Shown in pieces: positions 1-6,942 of a DNA stretch of 45,567 bases; position 1 is the stretch's first letter; each line of letters begins with the position of its first letter. Under the pieces are notes generated by a model. That model was not told where the DNA came from, did no database searches, and worked only from the letters and a program-made list of their open reading frames with translations. Location of the stretch: assembly GCA_031281025.1 (NCBI GenBank), contig JAITFY010000011.1:1-45567 (forward strand), written 5' to 3'. The position numbers were made by a program, and so were the translations under genes. The DNA is from Treponema sp. GTDB lineage: Bacteria; Spirochaetota; Spirochaetia; Treponematales; Breznakiellaceae.

Positions 1-2
1 GC

Positions 3-593
3 CCCGGAGTAATGCAAGCTATAGACAGCTTTGTACAGCGCGGCGGAACTTTTGCCGCCACGTATATCTGCGGACAAGTTGACGAAAACGACCTTTGTTT
101 TCTTGGCGGCTTTCCCGGTCCGCTTCGGGGGACGCTGGGCATCTGGTGCGAAGAAGTTGACGCACTGTATCCGGAAGATTGCAACAGCCTGAACTGGAAT
201 GGCAAGAACTATGCAGTACACGATTTGTGCGAACTTATCCACGCAGAAAGCGCGCAAACATTGGGCACTTATGGCAGCGACTTTTACGCAGGGCAGCCTG
301 CACTTACGGTAAACAATGTTGGGAAAGGCAAAGCGTACTTTATCGCTGCCCGCACAGGCGCAGACTTTATCAAAGATTTTTACCAAATGCTGGTAAAAGA
401 AAGCGGGGTAAAACGCGCGTTCCAGGCAGAACTTCCCAAAGGAGTAACCGCACAAGTTCGCAGCGACGGCAAAACCGACTACGTTTTCCTGATGAACTTT
501 AATCCATCGCCAGTGTTAGTAAACTGCGGGGAGCAGGGGGAAAAAAACCTTTCGCCCTTTGAGTGCGTAATTCTTGAATTACAAAAAAACTGA
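3..593 (+). CDS. GH42 beta-galactosidase, C-terminal part (5' end outside window)
   Basis: The frame is open to the left edge, so this is the 3' end of a longer gene; the ATG at 12 is internal. The visible ~195 residues match the trimerisation and C-terminal domains of GH42 beta-galactosidases: FVQRGGTF, then ENDLCFLGGFPGPLR, LGIWCEE, a YGSDFYAGQPAL segment and GKGKAYFIAARTG. The catalytic TIM barrel and both catalytic Glu would lie upstream. GH42 enzymes remove terminal beta-galactose from oligosaccharides, usually in the cytoplasm. Beside a GH74 xyloglucanase it could remove galactosyl side chains from imported xyloglucan fragments; that substrate is inference. No intrinsic terminator with a convincing stem follows it. 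Confidence 0.88.
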   Translation, partial: PGVMQAIDSFVQRGGTFAATYICGQVDENDLCFLGGFPGPLRGTLGIWCEEVDALYPEDCNSLNWNGKNYAVHDLCELIHAESAQTLGTYGSDFYAGQPALTVNNVGKGKAYFIAARTGADFIKDFYQMLVKESGVKRAFQAELPKGVTAQVRSDGKTDYVFLMNFNPSPVLVNCGEQGEKNLSPFECVILELQKN

Positions 594-609
594 ATAATCT
601 AAAAAACAG

Positions 610-637
610 TTGCTTTTTTACAAGAGTGTGATATAAT
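610..637 (+). promoter_or_regulatory. Sigma70-type promoter with extended -10, upstream of GH74 gene
   Basis: TTGCTT (610-615), a 16-bp spacer and TATAAT (632-637) preceded by TG at 629-630. This is a perfect -10 with the TGn extension. The predicted start near 644 gives a leader of about 170 nt before the GH74 ATG at 813. That leader contains a second Shine-Dalgarno sequence and a poly-C tract. A TGTTATAAT version of this -10 recurs at 14055-14063, at 27315-27323 and on the - strand at 6845-6853. Confidence 0.6.
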
Positions 638-688
638 TATCTTTTAAGCAGTGGCAAATAATATTTGTAAAATAGGGAGGTAAACAGT

Positions 689-751
689 TTGACTTTCCAT
701 AAAATGGCTGATATTACTAGAAAAATTCATTACCCCCCCCCCCCCAAATAG
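689..751 (+). other. Possible leader ORF crossing a poly-C tract
   Basis: GGGAGG at 675-680 is well spaced from a TTG at 689. The frame runs 20 codons, crosses the C tract at 733-745 and stops at TAG 749-751. With one C fewer the frame would run without stop into the GH74 ATG at 813. With one C more it would end at a TGA overlapping that ATG (814-816 in present numbering). The ATG at 704 is an alternative start in the same frame. Competing reading: TTGACT at 689-694 with TATTAC at 712-717 (17-bp spacer) could be a second promoter rather than coding sequence. Translation is unproven. Confidence 0.3.
733..745 (+). repeat. Homopolymer tract of 13 C
   Basis: An uninterrupted run of 13 C in an otherwise AT-rich leader, about 90 nt downstream of the predicted start of transcription and 68 nt before the GH74 start codon. 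It is by far the longest G or C homopolymer in the window. Tracts of this kind vary in length by slipped-strand mispairing, and poly-G/C tracts upstream of genes are known phase-variation sites in Treponema pallidum. Whether it varies here cannot be told from one sequence. Confidence 0.9.
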
Positions 752-812
752 ATTATTCCCAATTAACAGCATTAAATCATCTTATTCTCAATATACACAA
801 GGAGGCTCATTT

Positions 813-3230
813 ATGAAAAAAATGAGAAAATCGGTTTGCTTCATTGTGCTTGCAGCAGTAGTGTTTGCGGCGATGATAGCATGCGGAACTGCCGGTGCTG
901 GCAGGGACTTACCCCAGTACACACAGGCTGGTTGGAAAAACGTTAAAATTGTTGCCGGCGGGATGGCTACAGGCGTTATTTTTAGTACAGCTCAACAGGA
1001 TCTTATATATGTAAGAACTGATATGGGCGGCGCTTATCGCTGGAATCCCGTGAACAATTCCTGGATACCGCTTACCGACTTTGCCGGTATAGAGGACTAC
1101 GGGCGGCTGGGCATTTCCAGCATCGCTGCCTGTCCAGTTGATGCAAACCGCGTAGTTATTGCATCGGGGACGTATACCAACGACTGGGATGGAACACCGT
1201 CTCAGATGCTGGTTTCCGAAGATTTTGGCAATACCTTTACCCGTGTGGACATGCCCTTTAAGATGGGCGGCAATATGCCAGGGCGGGGCGCTGGAGAGCG
1301 GCTTGCCATCGATCCCAACGACAACCGTGTCGTGTATTTTGGCTCGTACGGCGATGGCCTGTGGCGCAGCCGCGATTACGGCCATACCTGGCATGAAGTA
1401 ACTTCCTTTCCAACAAAGGGAAATGTTTACGACTATGGTTTTACCTACTGGGTAGATAACAATTTTAAGCATTTCCACGGCATCATGTGGGTGCTTTTTG
1501 ATCCAGCTTCCGGCACACCCGGCAGCGGCTCACAAAATATTTATGTAGGAGTAGCCGACAGCCGCCATACGATTTACGAATCCACCGATGGAGGTCTAAC
1601 CTGGCGCCCGCTGGAAGGCCAGCCCAACAGGAATATCCTTAATGAAACAGAACATGCCCACTACAGAGGCCCGGATGGCGAGCCGGTAGAGAGCTGCCCC
1701 TGCGATAAGTATTATCCAATTAGAGCAGTTTACTCCCCAGACGGCGCATTGGTAACTGCATGGAATCACGGGTTTGGCCCTTACGAATCCAGTTTTCAGG
1801 GCGGAGCAATCTGGAAATATTTCTTTGAAACAAAAACATGGGTAAACATCAGTCTGCCTCCAAGTGATTTTTACGATGCCAACGACCACAAAACTTCCGA
1901 CAGGGGAGTGGGCGCAGTGTCCGTTGACTGGCAGAATCCCAATAACCTGCTTGCCACTACTTTAAATAGCTGGTGGCCTGACGAAACCATATACCGCTCT
2001 AAAGACGGCGGCAGAAGCTGGGATCCAATTTGGTTCCTGGACGGCTGGCCCAACAGAGTTAACAAATACACATTAGACATTAGCGTATCTCCCTGGCTGG
2101 ACTGGGGTGAGCAAAAAGAACTACCCGAACAAAACCCCAAACTTGGCTGGTGTATGGCAGTTATCTCTATAGATCCATTTAATCCCGACAGAATGATGTA
2201 CACAACCGGCGCGACCGTTTACGGCACCAACAACCTTACCGACTGGGATCGCGGCAGGAGGATTCGCATCGAAGTAATGGCCGAAGGAATCGAGCATACC
2301 GCTGTTTTGGCGCTGGTTGCTCCCACTCAGGGCCCGCTATTGTACAGCGGAATGGGTGACATAGGCGGTTTTGTTCATACAAACCTTACCCGTGCGCCCA
2401 ACATGATCGTTAATCCCAAAATTGACGGAGTAAACTCAATTGACTATGCGGCAAACAGGCCCTCGTACGTTATACGCATGGGCGGAGACTCTGAGTGGAC
2501 AGACGAAGGCGGCAGGGACTTTAGCGCATTGGGAATCAGTAACGATTTTGGAAGAACCTGGAAACCGGCATTAACTTACCTTGAAGGAGCTCAGACAGGC
2601 TGGAGCGGCGTTGTTGCCGTATCGGCCGATGCAAGAGTTATTGTCTGGGCGCCGGAAAACATGGTTGCCCATTGGAGTAACAACGAAGGCAGAGCCTGGA
2701 CTGCCTCTGCCGGCTTGCCTTCTGGAACCAAAGTTGTATCCGACAGAGTAAACCCCAATATATTTTACGCTTTTGGCAGCAGAGCAGCTTACAGAAGTAC
2801 CGATGCAGGCAGAACCTTTACTGTAATGAACGATTCGTTTATTAACGGCGAAGTAACCAAAAGCAGCTTTAAAGCAGCCGTTGGTTTGGAAGGCCATTTA
2901 TGGCTTGCCGCCGGAGACGCAGGCCTTTACCACTCAATGGATGGAGGAAGAACCTGGGAACAATACGAAGGTTTTGACACCGTACCGGTAATCGGACTTG
3001 GCAGAGCTGCTCCTGGCGCAGACTATCAGGCATTGTACACAAATGCAAAGCTAAACGGCCAGTGGGGCATTTACCGCTCGGACGACAAAGGCCAAAACTG
3101 GATACGGATTAACGACGATACCCAGCAATTTGGCGCGGCGGATACAGCAATTACCGGATGCCCCAGAGTTTACGGCAGAGTATACCTTGCTACAAACGGA
3201 CGCGGCATACAATGGCGTGATTTGGAATAA
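813..3230 (+). CDS. GH74 xyloglucan endo-beta-1,4-glucanase, lipoprotein
   Basis: The 805-residue product is an inverting endo-xyloglucanase of family GH74, which cuts the glucan backbone of xyloglucan. The N-terminus has a hydrophobic signal sequence ending MIAC, so Cys24 is a likely lipid-anchored residue. The fold is the GH74 pair of seven-bladed propellers, seen as repeated Asp-box motifs (STDGGLTW, SKDGGRSW, SMDGGRTW, SDDKGQNW). The two expected catalytic aspartates are visible: Asp70 in RTDMGGAYRWN and Asp516 in GMGDIGGF. The length is that of a catalytic domain alone, with no dockerin or CBM. AAGGAGG at about 799-805 fixes the ATG at 813. It probably acts at the cell surface and releases oligosaccharides for the other enzymes of the locus. 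The unusual C-tract leader is described separately. Confidence 0.93.
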   Translation: MKKMRKSVCFIVLAAVVFAAMIACGTAGAGRDLPQYTQAGWKNVKIVAGGMATGVIFSTAQQDLIYVRTDMGGAYRWNPVNNSWIPLTDFAGIEDYGRLGISSIAACPVDANRVVIASGTYTNDWDGTPSQMLVSEDFGNTFTRVDMPFKMGGNMPGRGAGERLAIDPNDNRVVYFGSYGDGLWRSRDYGHTWHEVTSFPTKGNVYDYGFTYWVDNNFKHFHGIMWVLFDPASGTPGSGSQNIYVGVADSRHTIYESTDGGLTWRPLEGQPNRNILNETEHAHYRGPDGEPVESCPCDKYYPIRAVYSPDGALVTAWNHGFGPYESSFQGGAIWKYFFETKTWVNISLPPSDFYDANDHKTSDRGVGAVSVDWQNPNNLLATTLNSWWPDETIYRSKDGGRSWDPIWFLDGWPNRVNKYTLDISVSPWLDWGEQKELPEQNPKLGWCMAVISIDPFNPDRMMYTTGATVYGTNNLTDWDRGRRIRIEVMAEGIEHTAVLALVAPTQGPLLYSGMGDIGGFVHTNLTRAPNMIVNPKIDGVNSIDYAANRPSYVIRMGGDSEWTDEGGRDFSALGISNDFGRTWKPALTYLEGAQTGWSGVVAVSADARVIVWAPENMVAHWSNNEGRAWTASAGLPSGTKVVSDRVNPNIFYAFGSRAAYRSTDAGRTFTVMNDSFINGEVTKSSFKAAVGLEGHLWLAAGDAGLYHSMDGGRTWEQYEGFDTVPVIGLGRAAPGADYQALYTNAKLNGQWGIYRSDDKGQNWIRINDDTQQFGAADTAITGCPRVYGRVYLATNGRGIQWRDLE

Positions 3231-3247
3231 AGAAAAATTTATTTAAA

Positions 3248-3265
3248 GCTGCCCGTATGGGCAGC
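3248..3265 (+). other. Intercistronic hairpin
   Basis: GCTGCCC, a GTAT loop and GGGCAGC form a perfect 7-bp GC-rich stem between the GH74 stop and the next gene. On the + strand it is followed by a run of A, not T, so it is a poor + strand terminator. It could stabilise the GH74 mRNA 3' end or reduce expression of the next gene. Confidence 0.5.
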
Positions 3266-3287
3266 AAAAAAATTGCGGAGGAATTTT

Positions 3288-6227
3288 ATGAAAAAATTTT
3301 TATGGATTGCAGCGTTTTTTACAGCGCTGGCATTGATTGTAACCGGATGTCCTTCTGGCGGCGGCGACAAAAAGAAGGGAGGAGACGGAGAACTGGTGCT
3401 CTTTGAAGACGGAGCATGGAATACTACGTTGGTAAATCCCAGGGCTGAACTTGAAGTCGATGGAGCCCCCAATATACCCCTTGTTCCCACTTCTCTTGGA
3501 ATTACGATTGCGGATCCGGAATTTCCTGGCGAACCAATTCCGCCAAGCCAAACGGTTGATTTCCGTTTTGATATGATTGATGCCAGTGATTATACCAAAC
3601 TGATCATCGAATTTGAAGGTCCGGCTTTTTACGGCTCACTGGGAGGCATTTACGCCCAACAGCCTACTTTATTCAGGCCGCCTTATGATGATGACAGCGA
3701 TGATCCAGAAAACCCTACTAATGCGCTTGGTGAAACTGCACCGGACGGGCTTAAGTTAATTGTTGGTACAGGCGGTTTATCAGCTAATTCTGATTGGCAA
3801 GAACTGGTACTTACAGAAGGCCTCATCAGCAATACTCTCGAAATCGGTTTTGCCAGACTTGGAGTTCAGGCTTGGCCTAATGAATATGCTCCTAATGCTG
3901 TTCTTGCTGTCGTTCAGGATAGTTTACAGTGGTTTGACGGCTTTCATCTTCTAAACGTTAACGAAGTAATCACAGTTACAAAAATCACTTTGGCAGGCGG
4001 GACAATTAAAGAGCCGGAGCTTGTTGACGTATCTGACATAATTCAGGGTAATAACCCTGTGATCGTTGGGACGGGTGATGGTAGTTATGAAATACTTGAA
4101 GATGCTTCTGAGCCGACTTTGAGGCTTTTCCCGAATGCAAGTGGCGAATACAGGCTCACAGTCAATTTTGATGAAGATGATCTTTACGACCTTAGCAATT
4201 ACGGCCAGGTCGGTGTGGTGTTCACTACAGAAGGCACAATCAATTCAGTTAATGGGTTTAACATAGTCTTCAGGATCGAAGATGAAAGTGGCGCAACAAA
4301 AAGGGCCGGAGTTGAAACAGATAATGCAAGTGCCGGTACAGTTACCCTTTGTTTCCTTGAAGATCATACTGATTTCGGCGGCTGGCTGGATGCCAAACTT
4401 GCCTTTAACCAATTTGGATTAAATGCCATTGGTTTTGAACTTTGGACAAACATTGGCGGTACTCATATAGACATTACAGAAATTTTCTTTGAAGGCCCCC
4501 CGCCTACTTACCCGGTGTTTGCTTCAGTCGAAGGCGATGACATCGACGGTAAAGAAGGCGAAGCCTTGGATCAGCAGGAGCTTACAATCAAGCTGCCGGC
4601 TGGCGCGGAGTTTATCGCTAGTGCTGGCTGGGCCGGTGCAATCACCGCCTCAACCCAAGACTGGATAACAAACGCTCCTGATGGCATAGACCAAGTTGTT
4701 GCCCGCACCAATAATAACACAGCTACAATCACGCTTACAGGCACACCTGATGAATTCAGCTCTGCGGTTTTGGAAATCACCATTCCCAAGGAGTTCATAG
4801 ATGGCGCAACTGTAAACATGAAGGTAGCCAACAACAGTGATATAAAATTTGCCATTGCTACAGCATTTGACCCAGGCGGCGAGAAAACTGGTACAAAAGA
4901 GCTCCCTGTTAACTTTGGGACGATCGATGGAGAGCCCATTTCTGGTAAAGTTACTGTAGTGCTTTCCGACAACACTAGATGGCTTGAAACAGAACAAAAA
5001 CTTGTTCTTCTTAACCCTGGCACCGGCTTCGAAGTGGATTTTGATTTTGAAAACGCTGTTGATGTATCGTCTGATAAAATTAACGGTATCTTGTTCGATA
5101 TAGAAGATTGGAATGGCACTGCTTTTTTTGATGCTAGCGGAAATTGGAACATAATATGGGGAGGCGTTGGCGGCGGTAACAACTGGGGAGTTTCTGCAGG
5201 ATTCTGGGGTCTATTTGCTGATAGAGGTGGAGCAGGTTCATCAATTACGGCGTTAGACTCAATGCGACTTTGGTCTGGTAACGCAGTCGGGCCATTTGTT
5301 GTTATCAGCGGTTTTGATGTCGAATTAGGCGGTAGTGGTGGCGCTGTCGATTCGATGGTGCTGTTTGAAGACGGAGAATGGGCGCAAGAAGTTACTGGTG
5401 GCGTGGTCAGGATAGAAGGTGGAGCAGATATTTCATGGGCTGAAGGCAAATTCACGCTTCAGGCACCAGATGCTCAGGAGTTCTTTGAAATTCAATTTGA
5501 TGCATTGGATATAAGTGCTTACGACACCTTGATCATTGGTAATGCTAATGCTGAAACTCTCGAATACTTTGCTATTGGTTTAGATAGTGAAGGTCAAAGC
5601 ATAGATATAGAATGGGGTGGTGGAAGAGGTCTCAGCTTTGAATGGGAACGTACCGTTATACCTCTTGGCGGTTTCGATATTGATAAAACCAAGTTTACCG
5701 GTATTTTCATAGCCCTTAATGCCAATGACATGCTGGCTATTACCAAAATTTGGCTTGAAGCACGAGGCGAATCCGATCCCGGCGGCGAGACTTCAGGCAC
5801 CATTACACTCAATGGGACGGACTTGGCAATGATTGATTGGGATGATGACGACTTTGATGCTACCGGATCAGTCATGACAGTAGAGCTTTCTGAGTACGTA
5901 CGATGGGATGCCTCTAATAACACAATTATTCTTCTTAATGATGGGAGTGGTTACAAAGTAACATTTTTAATTAATCCTGCTTTTGATATGACTGGATTAA
6001 AAGGTATCCAATTTGGTAATCATGGTACAAGCTTTCATACTCAGGGGAATTTTAATATCACATTAAAAGACGGTACTACTTCTGTAATGGAAACCGACTG
6101 GGGAGGTCCGTGGGGCACATGGATTGATAAACCAGCAACAATGGATACGTTAACTGAAATTGAACTTTGGACTGAAAGCCAAACTGGAGTTGTTCGTATT
6201 GGATGGATCAATTTTGAGCTAGAATAG
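3288..6227 (+). CDS. Large modular lipoprotein, probable surface glycan-binding protein
   Basis: The ATG at 3288 is preferred over the in-frame TTG at 3273 because GGAGG (3277-3281) is correctly spaced for it. The protein has 979 residues with a lipobox-like IVTGC (Cys21). No catalytic motif is recognised. It is built of beta-rich modules. An LVLFEDGAW-type module starts near residue 36 and again near 690 (MVLFEDGEW). A VxLSxxxRW...LLNxGxG module is at about 552-635 and again at about 861-940. Between them, near residues 410-525, is a module also found at the C-terminus of the lipoprotein at 12808. The modules resemble carbohydrate-binding jelly rolls in composition (Trp, Gly and Asp rich), but I cannot assign a CBM family. 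The position just behind GH74 suggests binding of xyloglucan or cellulose at the cell surface. Confidence 0.8.
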   Translation: MKKFLWIAAFFTALALIVTGCPSGGGDKKKGGDGELVLFEDGAWNTTLVNPRAELEVDGAPNIPLVPTSLGITIADPEFPGEPIPPSQTVDFRFDMIDASDYTKLIIEFEGPAFYGSLGGIYAQQPTLFRPPYDDDSDDPENPTNALGETAPDGLKLIVGTGGLSANSDWQELVLTEGLISNTLEIGFARLGVQAWPNEYAPNAVLAVVQDSLQWFDGFHLLNVNEVITVTKITLAGGTIKEPELVDVSDIIQGNNPVIVGTGDGSYEILEDASEPTLRLFPNASGEYRLTVNFDEDDLYDLSNYGQVGVVFTTEGTINSVNGFNIVFRIEDESGATKRAGVETDNASAGTVTLCFLEDHTDFGGWLDAKLAFNQFGLNAIGFELWTNIGGTHIDITEIFFEGPPPTYPVFASVEGDDIDGKEGEALDQQELTIKLPAGAEFIASAGWAGAITASTQDWITNAPDGIDQVVARTNNNTATITLTGTPDEFSSAVLEITIPKEFIDGATVNMKVANNSDIKFAIATAFDPGGEKTGTKELPVNFGTIDGEPISGKVTVVLSDNTRWLETEQKLVLLNPGTGFEVDFDFENAVDVSSDKINGILFDIEDWNGTAFFDASGNWNIIWGGVGGGNNWGVSAGFWGLFADRGGAGSSITALDSMRLWSGNAVGPFVVISGFDVELGGSGGAVDSMVLFEDGEWAQEVTGGVVRIEGGADISWAEGKFTLQAPDAQEFFEIQFDALDISAYDTLIIGNANAETLEYFAIGLDSEGQSIDIEWGGGRGLSFEWERTVIPLGGFDIDKTKFTGIFIALNANDMLAITKIWLEARGESDPGGETSGTITLNGTDLAMIDWDDDDFDATGSVMTVELSEYVRWDASNNTIILLNDGSGYKVTFLINPAFDMTGLKGIQFGNHGTSFHTQGNFNITLKDGTTSVMETDWGGPWGTWIDKPATMDTLTEIELWTESQTGVVRIGWINFELE

Positions 6228-6240
6228 TGGATTATGCCAG

Positions 6241-6265
6241 AAAGCCGGGGGTGACCCCCGGCTTT
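6241..6265 (+). terminator. Strong hairpin after the lipoprotein gene
   Basis: AAAGCCGGGGG, a TGA loop and CCCCCGGCTTT form a perfect 11-bp stem starting 13 nt after the stop codon. The stem is very GC-rich and the 3' arm ends in TTT. Confidence 0.75.
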
Positions 6266-6277
6266 AAACAGCGTTTT

Positions 6278-6308
6278 AAACCCAGCGCCTGAATTGGGCG
6301 CCGGGTTT
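6278..6308 (+). terminator. Second terminator hairpin in tandem
   Basis: AAACCC-a-GCGCC, a 7-nt loop and GGCGC-c-GGGTTT form an 11-bp stem with one A/C mismatch, followed by GTTTTAATT. Together with the hairpin at 6241 it ends the GH74/lipoprotein transcript. Confidence 0.65.
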
Positions 6309-6372
6309 GTTTTAATTGTTAGGAGCTGTCCTTAACTGCCGCAGGCCGGCGGTTAGGGGCAGCGGTCTTTTG

Positions 6373-6627
6373 TTATTTGTAGTGGTATTTGCAGGAGACA
6401 ACAACAACGTGATCAGAAAAAACTTTGTAAACCAAGCGGTGCTCTTGGGTAATACGGCGGGACCAATGCCCCGACCAATTTCCTTTGAGGGGTTCCGGTT
6501 TGCCGGTTCCGCGAAAGGGGTTTCGCTGTATTTCGGTTATCAGAGTGTTAATTTTTGTGAAGATTTTTTTGTCGTCTTCGGCCCATTGGTAGTATTCTTT
6601 AAAGGCGGTCTCTTCAAAGCTGATCAT
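6373..6627 (-). CDS. yoeB: YoeB-family mRNA interferase toxin
   Basis: The 84-residue product has the same length as Escherichia coli YoeB and aligns along its whole length: KINTLI near residues 25-30, then GKPEPLK, GxWSRRIT, EHRLVY and a CKYHY C-terminus. The residues expected for ribosome-dependent mRNA cleavage are kept as Glu45, Arg64 and His82 (E. coli 46, 65, 83), so the toxin looks active. Its ATG overlaps the antitoxin stop by 4 bp, the usual coupled antitoxin-toxin order. It lies between the terminated GH74 transcript and the porin/GH5 operon and has no obvious role in glycan use. Confidence 0.93.
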   Translation of the reverse strand: MISFEETAFKEYYQWAEDDKKIFTKINTLITEIQRNPFRGTGKPEPLKGNWSGHWSRRITQEHRLVYKVFSDHVVVVSCKYHYK

Positions 6628-6836
6628 TCCGATGCTGCCAACTGTTCAGCACGTTTGATTGCCTGGTTAAGAGTTTCAAAAGTTATAACTTTGCCTTGTT
6701 TAACGTTTTCGATAGCTCTATCCAAATGCTCGCGGTTAGCGGGAGAACTGGAAAGATATTCGGTTGCATCTGGTTCCTTAACCATTATATTTGCGTTCTG
6801 CTCTGTAGATGCTTCTTTACAGTACATTGTTTTCAT
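6624..6836 (-). CDS. yefM: YefM-type antitoxin, internally shortened
   Basis: The 70-residue partner of YoeB. Its first ~17 residues (MKTMYCKEASTEQ...) resemble the start of YefM/Phd antitoxins. Its second half (EYLSSSPANREHLDRAIEN) matches the YefM toxin-binding segment, for which LLRSPAN is the family signature. The central ~25-30 residues of the Phd/YefM fold that normally join these parts, and form most of the DNA-binding dimer, are absent. The frame is intact. It may still neutralise YoeB but probably regulates its own promoter poorly. No Shine-Dalgarno precedes the ATG; the promoter's -10 lies only 8 nt upstream, so the mRNA may be leaderless. Confidence 0.8.
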   Translation of the reverse strand: MKTMYCKEASTEQNANIMVKEPDATEYLSSSPANREHLDRAIENVKQGKVITFETLNQAIKRAEQLAASE

Positions 6837-6844
6837 ACTACAGA

Positions 6845-6872
6845 ATTATAACATAATGATAAAAAAATTCAA
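6845..6872 (-). promoter_or_regulatory. Promoter of the yefM-yoeB pair, probably leaderless
   Basis: On the - strand, TTGAAT (6872-6867), a 16-bp spacer and TATAAT (6850-6845), preceded by TGT (extended -10). The -10 ends 8 nt before the ATG, so transcription should start at or within a few nt of the start codon. Confidence 0.6.
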
Positions 6873-6942
6873 GAGAAAATAACCATATAAATATGTTGAT
6901 ATATATTTTTAAAAAAAAATAAAGTTAAGGAGAAAAACAGTT

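Noticed and set aside
594-620. AAAAAACAG/TTGCTTTTTT as a terminator after the GH42 gene
   Set aside because: The stem is almost only A-T pairs and overlaps the -35 box of the next promoter, so it is too weak to call.
689-717. TTGACT-17-TATTAC as the main GH74 promoter
   Set aside because: Not excluded, but the upstream TTGCTT-16-TGATATAAT site is stronger and the TTG is well spaced from GGGAGG, so it was kept only as an alternative.
4571-5455. 294-codon open frame on the - strand
   Set aside because: It lies wholly antisense to the lipoprotein gene; Ser/Pro-rich composition is the mirror of its Gly/Asp-rich sequence, and no ribosome site or family motif is seen.
6316-6882. 188-codon frame on the + strand
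   Set aside because: Antisense to the well supported yoeB-yefM pair.
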